From the NCBI GenBank assembly GCA_021399445.1, contig JAJTUQ010000002.1, positions 7,874,001 to 7,938,000 on the forward strand: a stretch of DNA of 64,000 bases, read 5' to 3'. Shown here piece by piece: positions 1 through 11,650 of this stretch. Made by a program: the position numbers and the translations under genes. This DNA is from Xylogone sp. PMI_703 (Eukaryota; Ascomycota; Leotiomycetes). Numbering within the stretch: position 1 is the first letter of the stretch; each line of letters opens with the position of its first letter. The notes under the pieces are model-generated. The model saw only the letters and a program-made list of their open reading frames with translations. It made no database searches and had not been told where the DNA came from.

Positions 1-798
1 CTTCTTCTGGAATACGTCCTCGTCAACACGTGTAGGCGACGGGGCCGGAATCCTACAGTTGAGATCATTCTCAACAGCTAGTGAATAATTGGTTCCATCG
101 CACTCTAAAGCCTTTTCTAGATGTTATAAGTCCAACATTGTTGTTACTATGTAGTATGTATCTTACCAGTAAGCCCCCCCTCCGCCAATAGGAATGGCTG
201 GATGGATGACTGGCGAGACTTGTTATTGGATGTTGCTGCATAAGCAAAGCTTCAAAAACTCAAGTGGAACCTTGCATAACTTAAACGAGCCGCTCATATC
301 GCGTACCTTGAGTTTGCACAGGAGGTGAGCCATTTCCACCAGCGAAGGGGCAGACGAAACGGAAAACTTTATACGGAATGCGTATGAAGAGCATATGCTT
401 TCTCATTGTGGACAAGGTTAAGGAAACGAGTAATTATCCCGAGCGAATCAAGTCTCCCTATTCCAAAGACTTATGCATAAACATAGTTGTCTCATTTCCC
501 CAGGCGCCGGGAATGTTAGCTACCACTGCTCCTGATATTATATTTCCAGAGACTTAATTAGCAGTCCCCGTGCTAGTTTTTCTATATTTATCTTGTAAAA
601 GTGTTTGAAACAAGCGCAAATCTGTTATAGAGAGACAGAAATCCACATTATTGTTCATCAGTCAATCGGCTGAAGCGTACACTACGGAGCTATGCTCGTC
701 TAATGTAGAAACATTTTAAAGAAGAAAATTATTAAAATTTCATAGCTATGAAGTAGTAGCATCTAATATCCTCACATATTCCGGCCCCAAAATTCATA
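1..798. other. Left-edge region without a supported gene
   Basis: No complete gene is seen. On the minus strand one frame stays open from about position 123 to the left edge (about 41 codons, with residues such as ALECDGTNYSLAVEN). It could be the start of a gene leaving the window or a chance open frame. The rest is AT-rich and would be the 3' flank of the WSC gene, which ends at 799. I place no gene here. Confidence 0.4.
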
Positions 799-2394
799 TT
801 AGCATCTATAGCTTATATCGGCATGTATAATATATGTGGTTTTGAATGAATCATATGGAACTCTGAAGCAATCGGTTGAGGTGTCTCCGCAAAAGTGATG
901 TTGGTTGCCAAACTGACCCGGGGCAATATTGCTCGGATATGTACTACCATGGTAAAAATGTGTGCTACCAAGATACCATCCCTCTGTGGTGTTGTAAGTC
1001 ACAACTAGCTCACCGCCAACCTTCTCAATGGTATAAGAGCCTACGACTGTAGCCTTGGAGATATCGTTGCCTCCAGCCCCCAAGTAAAGGTTTCCAGAGA
1101 AAGGAGCAGCACCCTGAATTACCCATCCCCAGTTATTTCCTAGACCAAGTGAGGTAAATGTTTTGTCCCATATGCCTCCTCGAGACGGCCCACATCCATA
1201 GGATGTTCCCGTGCAGGTAGGATATGGATGGGGAGCACATGAAGTAGCACTCGTATGAGTAGTTGTATGTGTGGCATGAGTTGTCGTGTGGCGTGTAGTG
1301 TGGGTTGTTGTAGGGCGATGTGGGCGGGTTGAGCAAGTCGTAGTGGTATGCTTAATCGGTGTTGTAGTTGATGTGGTTGTTGATGTAGTGGACGTAGTTG
1401 TAGTAGTAGTTGTTGTTGTGGTAGTAGTAGTAGTAGTAGATGTAGTTGTTGTTGTAGTTGAAGTAGTCGTCGTTGTAGTGGAAGTTGTCGTAGTCGAAGT
1501 CGTTGTCGTACTCGGAGAAGTCGTCGTAGTCGGAGAAGTCGTCGTCGTGGTGGACGAAACTGGCGGTGGCAAGTTTCCGCAAGTCTGCGTAGATTCGAGG
1601 ATTGTGGCTTCATAGAGGTTCAAGTATCCGGAGCCGCCGCAGACCTCTGAAGTATTACCATTGCAAGTCAAAGAGCAGTGGGACGAGTCGGCTGGTGCAC
1701 TTCCACCTTGGAGCAAATAACCGCAATAACACTCTCCATGATATTCTGTGGCAGCCAAAGGATAGTATTGGTTACCACAAGCAGAGAGGCATTCTTCTGT
1801 GGTAAGACTGCTCGAGTCAAGTTGACCTTGACGATAACTGACAGCGCGATAGCCTACGCCTTCAGAATAGCAACCCTTTGCTTCATACTGTGATGCAATG
1901 GTGGATAAATCTACGGAGGGATATGTAGTATCCTCCCAGACGGATATCCGTTGACGAGCACCACAGGCTTCAGTCTTATTTCCGGTGCACGGCGCGTTGC
2001 ACTCTGATTCGGAAGCAGAAGTCGGTGGCAACACTGTTCCACAAAGGCAGTTTCCGTAATAGACCAGTCCAGCATATTTGAATCCATTGGACTAAATCAA
2101 TTGTCAACAAGTCTATAATCCATCAGAGAATAGGATATTTACCTTGCAAGTTGCTGTGCAGGTTTCCACTGTCATTGTGTCATAATCAAGGTCAGGACTA
2201 TACTGAAGTGTCGCCGGGCTTGATTCGACAAAGCATCCGACATAGGAATACGGAGTGTATTCGTCCTGTGCGCATGGCGGGAGGGGGGGAGCGTCCCACC
2301 GACGCTGAAGAGCGCTTGAGAGATCACTGGCAGTGGGTATAGCGACAACAGAAGAGGCGAGGCCAATGGCCGCACCCGCAATGAAGGACCTCAT
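799..2394 (-). CDS. Secreted WSC-domain, Thr-rich cell-surface protein
   Basis: Two exons: 2394-2143 and 2091-799, joined across a 51-bp intron (GTAAAT..TTTAG) in phase 0, giving about 514 aa. Residues 1-19 form a hydrophobic signal peptide. Two WSC domains (Cys-rich carbohydrate-binding modules) follow at about 41-140 and 158-250, with the usual spaced Cys and CYCG/CLCG motifs. A Thr-rich, probably O-glycosylated stalk covers about 261-368. The C-terminal domain (about 369-514) holds GAGGNDIS, a YLGSTHFYHG segment and APGQFGNQH, which resemble a beta-sandwich module of secreted microbial proteins. There is no C-terminal hydrophobic tail for a GPI anchor or membrane segment, so unlike Wsc sensors it looks secreted. 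The likely role is binding wall or extracellular polysaccharide. The WSC call is firm; the C-terminal domain name is not. Confidence 0.88.
1366..1560. repeat. ACN/NGT trinucleotide repeat coding for the Thr stalk
   Basis: This is a degenerate trinucleotide tract, read as GTN on the plus strand and ACN (Thr) on the minus strand. It lies in the WSC gene and encodes its poly-Thr stalk. Such tracts commonly vary in length between strains. The long Val-rich plus-strand open frame over it is only its shadow. Confidence 0.8.
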
Positions 2395-4014
2395 ATTGTA
2401 AGAGGAACTGCTCTCTCTTTGGCAAAGCTTGCAATATCTACACTGGGCTAATCGCGAAGAACAGGGCTGGAGATGTGGGGATTGAAGCTGGATCTGAACT
2501 ACTTATAAACTGAAAGAAAAAATAGCCACCGAAGCTCCGAGGAGCTCCTGCCGTATCTTCACATTGTCGTTTCCCTTAATCTCAGGGCCCGAAGGTTAAT
2601 ACTGTCTCATATCAGCTGTAGTTATTGGTTTTCTACGAGAATCCTCGCATCGGGGACGCCCAAATCAATAGTTTCCTTTAAAGTTTGATCATAGCAGCAA
2701 ATATGGGTCAAGGAGGCGTAGAGTGGCTGGTGGAGAGTGGATTAGAAATTCGGATGTTAGCAGACCAGAGCCGAAAAGAGACTGCAGGCAATAGTGAGCG
2801 GCTGCAGTGAGTTCATATCCGCGTCTCGCTGCAGGAGATAGAGCGCCATGTATTGCTTATTTGTGCAACACCACACTGCGAGAGGAGGTCCATTCGCCGG
2901 TCCCTGACGGGTAGCAGAGAGACCCAGGGCACGAAAATGGGAAGCATGTTCCTAGAGCAGCCGCATTCGTATTGATTTTAATCAATGAGCAATTAATGAA
3001 AGCTGCAGTGTACCCGATATGGCGAGGTCCCTGACGCCCGAGACAGGGACGCGTTCTAGACCGGGCGAGGACAGCGCCATCAGGGTCCTCGTTCCTGACG
3101 ATGGCGCAAACACGGACCCCTAACAGCTGAAGGTTTGACCGGAGTTATCTACGTGCCACCTATGCTTCCTCTCAATTGGCTGGAGTTGGATCCAAATCCG
3201 CTCCATCCGAGCGTGCTTAGTTGTTTATGCCCGTCACTTGCGACCGATGTTACGACGGTAGGATAGCTATATCGAAGATACATACCATCGTAGTCTTGTG
3301 AAGACCCTGGACTAGACCGAATGGGTTGCTGTTATGTTTAACGATAATAATGAATTTGCTTATGGCGACAGTAGCAAACTAAGGCGACTGTTTTGACCTC
3401 TTCATAATTATGAGCAAAAGAAAAAAACAAAGCAAAGTGAGACCCAATAAGCTAGTACGTAACCCATCACTATTGCAAATACGATATATACACCGCTTTG
3501 ACCCAAATCTTCATAAAGCAACCGTATGAATCCATACTTCCTTGTTCAGTGAATTGGCAATTCTCGGTTCCTAGAGAGAATCGTGCATTGAACTATGCGG
3601 CTGGGTGCAGAATCTCCATTAAGGAATAGATTCCATAACATCCTAGAAGAACTAAGACAAGCAATGAATCGTCTTATACGAAGTCTAAATCTACAGTCAC
3701 AACTTATATCTGTAGCTAACGGACACGACGCATAATATATTGGACCGCGGTTAAATTGATTTCGTAACAGGGATGAGGACAAACACTACTCAGATATTTA
3801 ATGGCCGGAATCTTGCTGAACGGGCATAATTGACTGAACTATTTAAATTTTGTCTAAATTATGGCGGAGGCTACTCAAATTGCCCTATATGCATTCTAGT
3901 GGCAGGTCTCTTCAGAGGACGAGGAGACCTGAAGTGATTCCAACAGCCCAAAGAGTCTACTGGAAATCCACTGACGACTGATCTTAACTGCGAAATTGGT
4001 CATAAAAGAAGTGG
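2395..4014. other. Intergenic region with a GC-rich dyad segment
   Basis: No gene is supported. It is the upstream region of the WSC gene and the 3' flank of the regulator at 4015. The stretch 2880-3110 is clearly GC-richer than its surroundings. It repeats the 11-mer GGTCCCTGACG at 2899-2909 and 3026-3036. It also holds an inverted repeat, GCGCCATC at 3074-3081 with GATGGCGC at 3100-3107. The short minus-strand frame at 3546-3782 has no recognisable protein features. Confidence 0.5.
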
Positions 4015-6279
4015 TCAAAATCTATCTAATAACCAGTCACACCAGTTAGCGATATTCCAAGGTTGGCGGAATATTACATACCCAGTTAACATCGTTAGCG
4101 ATGGAGAACACTTCTGCAGATGGCATTGTATCCTGAATCTCAAGTTCTGCAATTGTTTGTTGTCAGTGACCGCCAATTCGGGCACAATTGGTGACCTACC
4201 GGGTTCGGTGGCTGTAATATCGGTATCATTATCAATATTCGCAAGATTTCTCAATATGACAGCCGATGCCTCGCTGGCCTTGAAAGCCTGTGAGGACGTA
4301 TCTCGGAGACAATTCCATATCTTTGCCGATGTCTGCAGCGCTTCGCTCATCTCTTTGCCTCGATTTCGCCTCCATAACACAATGTCACTGGATTCCCGGC
4401 ACAGGGAATTACGAGATCTCAAGTCGAGACATATCAACATTGCGGCTAGTAAGAAACTGTTCTGATCAAGGGAATTCATCAGAAATTTCTCGTTAGTGAA
4501 TCGGCCTCCAGGTCTTGTCTCTTCGTACTTTATAAACTGGAAGCTCAATAATGTAAGCGCTGCGTCAATACAAGCCCTTCGAGATGAACTCCACTTTGAG
4601 TCTGACTGTGCGCGAGTCAAATGTCTGCGGTGCAGTACACATACACCAGTCTGATATATCTGGTCAATTGCATATCGACGGAGGATAATTAGGCTGGATT
4701 CGGTAAGACATTTGCTGAGAGGACGTAAACGATATTGCATAGGTAAGTTATCCCGCGCGTGATCCAACTCTGCCTGTAATACCGCTAGTTCCTCATCCCT
4801 AGCACGAGTATCCTGAGAGTATAACGCAATCTTTGCAAAAGCTTCCAGGAGAGGCTGTTTTGCTAAGAAAAAGGCGATGTCGGTAACCTCATTCATACTC
4901 CGCGAGGGAGGAAGCATGCAATCATCCTCATCAAAATCATCGTCTCGCAAATTTTGTGGAGGTCGTGTAGTAACCTGCTGCCTGGGAATCATTGCCGGAA
5001 GCCCAACTTGAAATGACATCATGATATCGCATTGCTCAATTCCTAGCCATAGTCTCCGGCGCATCTCAGCATCAAAGGGTGATATATCTTTGTATAGTGA
5101 TGGCTCACGATGTAGCCCGCTGCAAAGTGCAGAACGTACTGCGGTACTAGTGAGGATCCATGTATCCACCCTTGAATCAGGGCTGCTCATGAACTCGGCC
5201 TCGATGTGAAGAAGAAGGGCTTCGAGAATATATGGTCCAGGTTTCGAGAAGTCTATGGAGGAGAGACATTCTATGGTTCCAGTCCGAAAATTGGTGACTG
5301 CGGATGAATCCTGGTTTGGACTGGGAGAGGAGGTGGTAATAGAGGGCAAGAGGAGCCAAGATGAGATGCGAAGCATAGAAAAGAGAAGCCCCATCCAAGC
5401 AATGGGAGTAGCTAGCGGATGCAACCAGAAACGTTCATACTAAGGGCCATCAATGTTTGAACAACTGTTCAGCTGAACAACGTACCTCCCGTTCAAACTT
5501 TCTCGGGTGAATGGTCGCTTTGTAGATAAGAAAGAATTAACTGATGTTTCTCCTTGATAGGTTGCGCTGCCCAACCCAATACTTACGTCTGAGAACAAAT
5601 GAATACCGGAAAAAGTTGGCAACCAGCCGATCTGCTTCTGATCGTGGAGGCAATAAGGCAAGAAGTGTTGGCAAAGCAACGTTCTCATGGCCACCAAACA
5701 CGAGTTTTGTGTCTGTAAAATCAGGCCTGTTGTACTCAATATTGGTGATTTGCTCCTGTATATAAGAATCATTCTCGTTGAAGTAATCTCTAATCTCCGT
5801 GACCTCAATGGCTTATTAGTTGCTTGGCAGGGCACTCCATGACTTCGGCTCACATCTTGTAAAACGTCTTCCCAGAGGGAAGATGTCATGATATTACTCT
5901 TCGAACTCTGTCCATTTTCGTTTACCCTGCCATCCGATATGCCGCCTGATACGTTGCTGTCGTTCTGCTTGACCGTATCGATCAGTCCTAAGACAAGCTT
6001 CTCCAACCGATCTAGTTTAGTTCGTGTCCTTTCTGAATCTTTTGAATTGTTTTGTTTTGGATTAAACGACAGGTAAGCACATGAATCACCTTCATCTCGA
6101 CGAACACAATTAACACATGGCTGGCTCCTGTCGCACTTAAGCTTTCGCCGCCGGCATGCAACGCAGGTCAGCTGGGGCCGGCGACGAGAGATCCGGCTGG
6201 GAATGCCCCCTGCGTTAGTGTCGTGATGGGCTGCTGGAGGTGCGCCCCCTGCTGCGGAATGAACTTGGGCGCGGTTCAT
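4015..6279 (-). CDS. Zn2Cys6 fungal transcription factor
   Basis: I assemble four exons: 6279-5854, 5803-5587, 5517-5486 and 5439-4015, with introns of 50, 69 and 46 bp, giving about 699 aa. The binuclear zinc cluster is C39-x2-C42-x6-C49-x5-C55-x2-C58-x8-C67, preceded by basic residues. A heptad-like linker (TKLDRLEKLVLGLID) follows. The middle region then reads LPPRSEADRLVANFF, PTIHPRKFEREYERFW and PIAWMGLLFSML, the classic opening of the fungal_trans (PF04082) domain. These motifs appear only when the exons are joined this way, which supports the model. A nuclear DNA-binding regulator is expected. The gene is divergent from the SDR at 6951, with a 671-bp shared promoter, so local control of that SDR is likely. 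Confidence 0.88.
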
Positions 6280-6950
6280 CGGAATCAGCGTCCCTTTAGA
6301 TGTACTTCGCAGTGATTAGTTTGGCCTTGTGGCTGAATACATTTTCTGTGGATGGAGACCGCGATAAACCAGCAAAAAGACGAAACGACGTCTGTTGGCG
6401 CGGCGCCGGACCGGATATGTCATTTCACGCATTTCTCGGCCGGGACGTGATATGCGAGTAATGGATTTTCAACCGTCTAAGCCGTTTAAGTCCGCATATG
6501 CGCAACTATAGGCTTCTACCCACTTTTACTAACTCGAATAGCTACCCAAGACAGCTTTTAACTGGCAATGCAATACAGAAATCACAGATTTTAGTAGGTA
6601 TCCTCTAAATTAGCCAATCATCCTCGTGCTTCTGGCAGAAATACTGAATGCGGACCCGACTTGATGCCACTGTTAACACGGAAAGACCCACCTTTTTGAA
6701 TCCAACTCTCGACCTAGGGCCACGGCTGATGGAGCGGACTTAAAGACTTCTAAAGGAAATGCCATTGAATATAAGACTTGAAAAGAAACCTCTGATTCTC
6801 CCGCGTAGACACTGGGTATATATTTGAGCAACAGTCCCTCAATAATTTTCAAACTTCACAGCAAGCAGAAGAGCAATTGCACATTAAAACCCGAGTATAA
6901 TCAATAACCAGTTGCTGGTATTATTTCTCTGAAGGAACAACATAGTTAAA
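6280..6950. promoter_or_regulatory. Divergent promoter between C6 regulator and SDR
   Basis: This intergenic region is shared by the minus-strand regulator and the plus-strand SDR. A TATATAT box at about 6817-6823 lies about 130 bp before the SDR start codon. Within 6398-6444 several CGG/CCG triplets cluster (CGGCGCCGGACCGG, then TCGGCCGGG). These are the triplets that Zn2Cys6 proteins usually contact. Regulator binding here is an inference. Confidence 0.5.
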
Positions 6951-8100
6951 ATGACATCTCACCCTGAATTCAACAAGAAGACAACTAGCGAGGAAGTTGT
7001 TGAAGCATTTGCCGATGTTATCAAGGACAAGACAAGTATGAAATCAATTGCGTCTTAGTAGACATAGAGTGTGCAACATACTAATAGTAACAGTCGTCAT
7101 AACCGGCGTCGGACCAAATAGTCTTGGTGAAGCCATGGCGAAAACGCTTGCCACGAAATCTCCTGCTAACTTGATCCTTACCGCACGCACTATCTCAAAA
7201 GCAGAGGCTGTTGCTGCTGATATCAAGGCTCACTTGCCATCAGCAAACATCCAGCTCCTTCAGCAGGATCTCTCATCTGTCAAATCTGTCCGCCAATCAG
7301 CCGCAAAGCTCCTCGAAATGGTAGACAGCATAGATATTCTGATCAACAATGCTGGTGTGATGGCACTTCCCGAACGTACATTGTCCGAAGACGGCTATGA
7401 GATGCATTTTGCAACAAACTTCCTTGGTCATTTTCTCTTCACAAATCTGATACTCAGTAAGTTCAACCCGGGTGCTCGTATCGTGAATGTTACGACTGGT
7501 GGATATATGGTTTGTCCGATTCGATTCCATGACCTTGCCTGGGAAAATAAAGATTTGCCGCCAGAGGAAGAGCCAAATATGGTTTTGGCAGAGCAATTGG
7601 GGGTTGGCAGCCTTACTCGTGCTGGAGAATACAGTCCAATGTTGGCATATTTACATACCAGTACCGCCATCATGTTGTTTTCAGTGGGCCTGAAGATGAG
7701 GTTCCATGATAAGAAAATCACAGGGATTAGCGCTGCGCCTGGAGGTGGGTACAGCCTTTGAACACCAAGATAATTCAAAATCTAACGGCATGGAAACAGT
7801 TATTTTGACAGGAATTCAGAGACATGTTGGTGGCTTCATCAACGAGCTTGCGGAATATAAGAACGCATCACAAGGAGCGGCCAGTTTTCTGGTAGCAGCT
7901 CTTGATCCTGCACTTCAAGGTATGTCTTGTGTAATTTCATCAGTGGATTGACCGGCATATTAATGACTGAATTTCATCCAGATCACTCTGGCGCATATGT
8001 CGATGATTGCCAGGTAGTAGAAATTACGGCTGAGCATGCAAAGAGTGAGGAAGTCGCAGACCATTTGTGGAATGTTGCAAGTCAAATGGTCGGTATTTAG
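6951..8100 (+). CDS. Short-chain dehydrogenase/reductase with altered active site
   Basis: Four exons: 6951-7035, 7094-7744, 7812-7919 and 7982-8100, giving 320 aa, with frame kept across introns of 58, 67 and 62 bp. The Rossmann start is IVITGVGPNSLG (about 29-40) and the family motif NNAG is at 113-116. The order matches retinol-dehydrogenase-like SDRs. The active site is unusual. The expected VSS serine position reads VTT (161-163), and the YxxxK motif reads Y214-L-H-T-S218, with Ser replacing the catalytic Lys. The rest of the frame and all splice sites are intact, so this is a true substitution rather than decay. The protein may be inactive, use another chemistry or only bind ligand. It is divergent from a C6 regulator, which suggests a regulated metabolic role. 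Confidence 0.85.
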
Positions 8101-10052
8101 AGGTATTTCGGGCCATAGCTCAACTTAATCCAGCCAAATTTGATTATCATAATTCATGCAAAGATAATTGATTAGCTTCTCTAAGTTTGGAGCAGATATT
8201 GAAGTGCCTTTACATTAAATGACATAGCATTCATTCCACAAAGCCCTGCTTCCAAGTTCTCGGTATTAATTATCTATTCTCAGAATACCTATATATACAT
8301 ACACTTTATATAAGAATATTCATATTACATCTCAAATAATATTCTTAATTATAGTTTACGCACTGGATGTGATAGCGCGAGGGAGGTGACCGGTGTATAT
8401 TTTGCTCATGGACTTGCAAGGCCATCAGATCAGACCAGTTGAATGGGCAAAATTATGCCGTGGGCTAGAATATACGTGTGGGTCCAGGCTTGAAAAGTAA
8501 GTAGACTTATATTCCTTCTGGTTCATCTTATCTCAGCTTGGAACGGATAGCAAGCCCCAATTCAATGCATCTAGTATCAAATAATGAGTAATGTAGTGTT
8601 AGAAACCCCATACCCTGGGTTCCCCACACTTTGGAAGAGCCACCTTTTTGCTCTACCGTTCTGATTGGCTGCATTACATTGTCCCGTATTAGATATTGCT
8701 CTATGAGCCATTCCAAAAAACCCCATTATTGAACTTATTCTGCGCAATCTGGAAGCTACATCGATTATTATTAATCCCTTGTTTTGAAAAACAGGAATTG
8801 CTGACGGATTAGGAATCATCCCGAGTCGAACATTTGAGGAGGCGAAAACTGGCCGTCCGATGTCCGATGTAGGGATAGCATAATAATGGGTTTTGTTTCT
8901 TTATTCTGCGATGTCGTCGCAGTATATTTACGGGACGATATAGTTCATTAGCAACTGTGTTCCAGCTAGCACCGATGTGGATTCTAGACTTTCTAGAAAT
9001 CTTTCACAGTACCTCGTGCTGAGCATAAGTGGCCATTAAACTCGAAACTCACGTCGATCACAACAGCAGCGGCGGGCACATTTATAAGCCAAGGATAAAA
9101 ATATACGCAGGATGTGTGAGCAGACGTCGCAGCTATGCCAAGTCTCATTCCAACTGATGGAATTACGACTCGGTAGCTCCCATTGGCGGATGTCGAAAAG
9201 GGGGTGTTTATACGAGGCGGAATCGGTCGCACGCTGGTACGGCTGAACAGACGAACCGCTTACAGCCACTTAAGTGCTACGGACGTAGTAGGCTTACTGC
9301 ATAGAGTTGCATCCCCAGTGGGGACGTTTCCCTGTGCCAGAGCTCAGTGCATGCTCTATCACCACCTCGGGAATAATAGAGATGATGCGCCTGCACTGTA
9401 CTGCCCTGTGGTTGGTTTGGGAGTCATCCACCTTTGTGGAATCATATTGGGACGACTGTAATACTTGCCACCATACCATGTTGTGTACTCCACCAACTCT
9501 GAATAGGTGCATTTACCCGTGCCTAATCGTTTACAGTACAGTAATATAGCACGTTACTATAATTCCTTCACTGCCTGATGGCGTGTTAAACTTTTTAAGG
9601 TTAAACAGAGATCCGGGCTCAGGTTCATAAGACTTCTAGTTCAATACCAGTGTCAGTTATTGTGATAATTGTCATCATGAAGTAGTTCTGTTCAATGCAC
9701 CCCGTATATGCTCCTTCTTTAATATGGTGGGCTGAAATTGATTTGTGGGGATAATAACCATATTTCATAATTCGATGACTGATCACTCATAAGTAAGGCT
9801 GGCTTGGGTTGGGGATGAGTTATTACCGGTACAGCACAAGAACGAGCCCATTGGAGAAAAGGGAAATTCTATGTAAGTAAGCTGACGATCCAGTAAGCCA
9901 CGGTAGGATTGACCGTTTGCTGGATTAGCGTGCTCGCTAATAATTGAATACATTGGTTATATATCGGACAACCTCTCATATTCCTGCTTTCTTTCGCGTC
10001 GGCCCTGTAAGCTTCCGAAGGTTCAATTGTTGGAATCGAAATATCCGCCAAA
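8101..10052. other. Gene-free interval
   Basis: About 1.95 kb without a supported gene. Several 60-90 codon frames occur on both strands (for example 9183-9461 and 8577-8819), but they overlap each other and show no domain, signal peptide or codon signal. It includes the 3' flank of the SDR and the promoter of the small secreted protein at 10053. Confidence 0.5.
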
Positions 10053-10379
10053 ATGCGTTTCTCTCTGGTTTCGGCGTTGCTTTTCAGTCTTGCTGCTGCC
10101 GATACCCTCACGGTCACCATATTCGCCAACGACAATTGCACCGACCCAATACAATACTACACAATCGGCAACATAGCCGAATGCCACAACACGCAAACCT
10201 TCGGATCAATACGGCAGTCGCACATTGCCACCAGTTTCTTCAAGAGAGGATTGCGGATTCTGACCTACTCCGAGCCAGATTGTAAAGGCGTACCCTTCGA
10301 GACTGAGCTTTCAAACAACCTGGTCTGTGACGCTCCAATGCCCGGCCAGGTTAGCTTCATCGTGGCCACACAGGTCTGA
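10053..10379 (+). CDS. Small secreted cysteine-containing protein
   Basis: A single exon of 108 aa. Residues 1-16 are a textbook signal peptide (MRFSLVSALLFSLAAA) ending at Ala-Asp. The mature part is about 92 aa with four Cys (C29, C44, C77, C92), enough for two disulfides, and no membrane segment. The start has a good fungal context (CCAAAATG). I recognise no family. Size, export signal and even Cys number fit small secreted fungal proteins, including effector-like or surface-active ones, but no function can be read from the sequence. The flanks are gene-free on both sides. Confidence 0.75.
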   Translation: MRFSLVSALLFSLAAADTLTVTIFANDNCTDPIQYYTIGNIAECHNTQTFGSIRQSHIATSFFKRGLRILTYSEPDCKGVPFETELSNNLVCDAPMPGQVSFIVATQV

Positions 10380-11345
10380 GGTCCTATCATAACCACCGAC
10401 GTAGTGAGGTGAGTGTCGGATTGTGTCAATATACACCAAGTGCTCATCATGTGGATAGATCAATCTATTTGGGATCTCCAAGAACATTAGACATGTTCCT
10501 ATCTTATCAAAATATTTTGTTGTATGGGCTATGATATCAATACTGGGTCTAGATTGATTCAGAGTTTACCGTACGACGCATGACGGCGCAATTTAAAAGG
10601 CGAATTACACTTCATCCATTTTATCGATGGTCATTACCAGTGCTATTTAGCAAATAATATGGTACTTAGGGTCTTGAGGGAGGAGGGATGAGGTCAACAT
10701 GGATCTTCCGGGTTAGCTGTAATGGGAGTGGAAATTAGAATTTCCTACTGACGACTTCTCTATAAATATTGATGGTTTATATTTGGCGATATGGCTTTTA
10801 ATAAAAGGAATTATTACATATGGGCTTCTCACTACTTTCTTTCCCAGGCTGGCAACACGTATTCTAGCCGCGTTAATATGAGGTGGGTAGGATAGGTCGG
10901 CGAGCCAACACCCCATGGACCACCATTGTGGCACAGGAGAAATGGCCCGCTGGTAAGCACGGCTAGTAGTAGGAAGCTCATACATATGTTAATGCAACTA
11001 CTCCTTCCTTCATCCTTAACCTTGTAACACAGGGCGCAGATATAGTTTCCAATATATAGGCGCGAATTCGAGAGCCACATTGGGCCTTTCGGGAAAATCT
11101 CTTATGCCTTTCACCATGCATATCTAAGCCCCTCACGTCCTTGTCTACTTCACGAACGATTATTAGAGTACTATCTGAACTAGACTAGTGGAAGCTTTCG
11201 AAACTTGGAACTAATTTATGATTCCTCTTCGAGATGCTGCGCTCGAAAATGATATGAGTATGCCTGGAGAGATTCCGCTTAAGTAGTATTTTGCCTTGCT
11301 TGTATCAAGAACAAGATGCCATTTCTCGGATAAGCATACTACGGT
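10380..11345. other. Gene-free interval
   Basis: AT-rich sequence between the small secreted protein and the methyltransferase remnant. Minus-strand frames at 10713-10985 and 10832-11080 overlap each other and have no recognisable features. Confidence 0.45.
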
Positions 11346-11650
11346 AGTCCTAGAGCTGATTTCAACTGCCAGAGGCCTTGCGCTTGAGATTGGATCTGGA
11401 ACAGGTAACCAGTTGCCTCGTTACCGAGCAAACAATATTGAAGGAATATGTATACGATATCGAGCCCAATCCTGCACTAACTGGTATATTGCATTCCAAG
11501 ACCGAGGATACAGACTTGATGGATGAGTATACTTCTATTCTGGGCGATCCTGAAGATGAAAATTTACTGGAGCACGAACCGGATTACTCCCGGGAGAAAG
11601 TGTGGTGGAGGCACTTTGATAGATGGTGCTTTCAATATATTAATAATTAG
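11346..11650 (+). pseudogene. Frameshifted SAM-dependent methyltransferase fragment
   Basis: One frame gives LALEIGSGTGNQLPRY (from about 11376), the motif I glycine-rich SAM site of class I methyltransferases. Near 11430-11445 the homology passes to another frame, which gives YDIEPNPALTGILHSKTED and LMDEYTSILGDPEDENLLE, matching the next part of the fold. No GT..AG intron can join the two pieces, so a small indel has broken the gene. The N-terminal part and the later half of the fold (the KPGG region) are absent and the frame ends at 11650. It is a remnant of a roughly 250-aa enzyme. The family call rests on motif I plus the IEPNP acidic loop. Confidence 0.65.

Noticed and set aside
1286..1615. 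Val-rich plus-strand open frame
   Set aside because: It is the complement of the Thr-coding repeat of the WSC gene.
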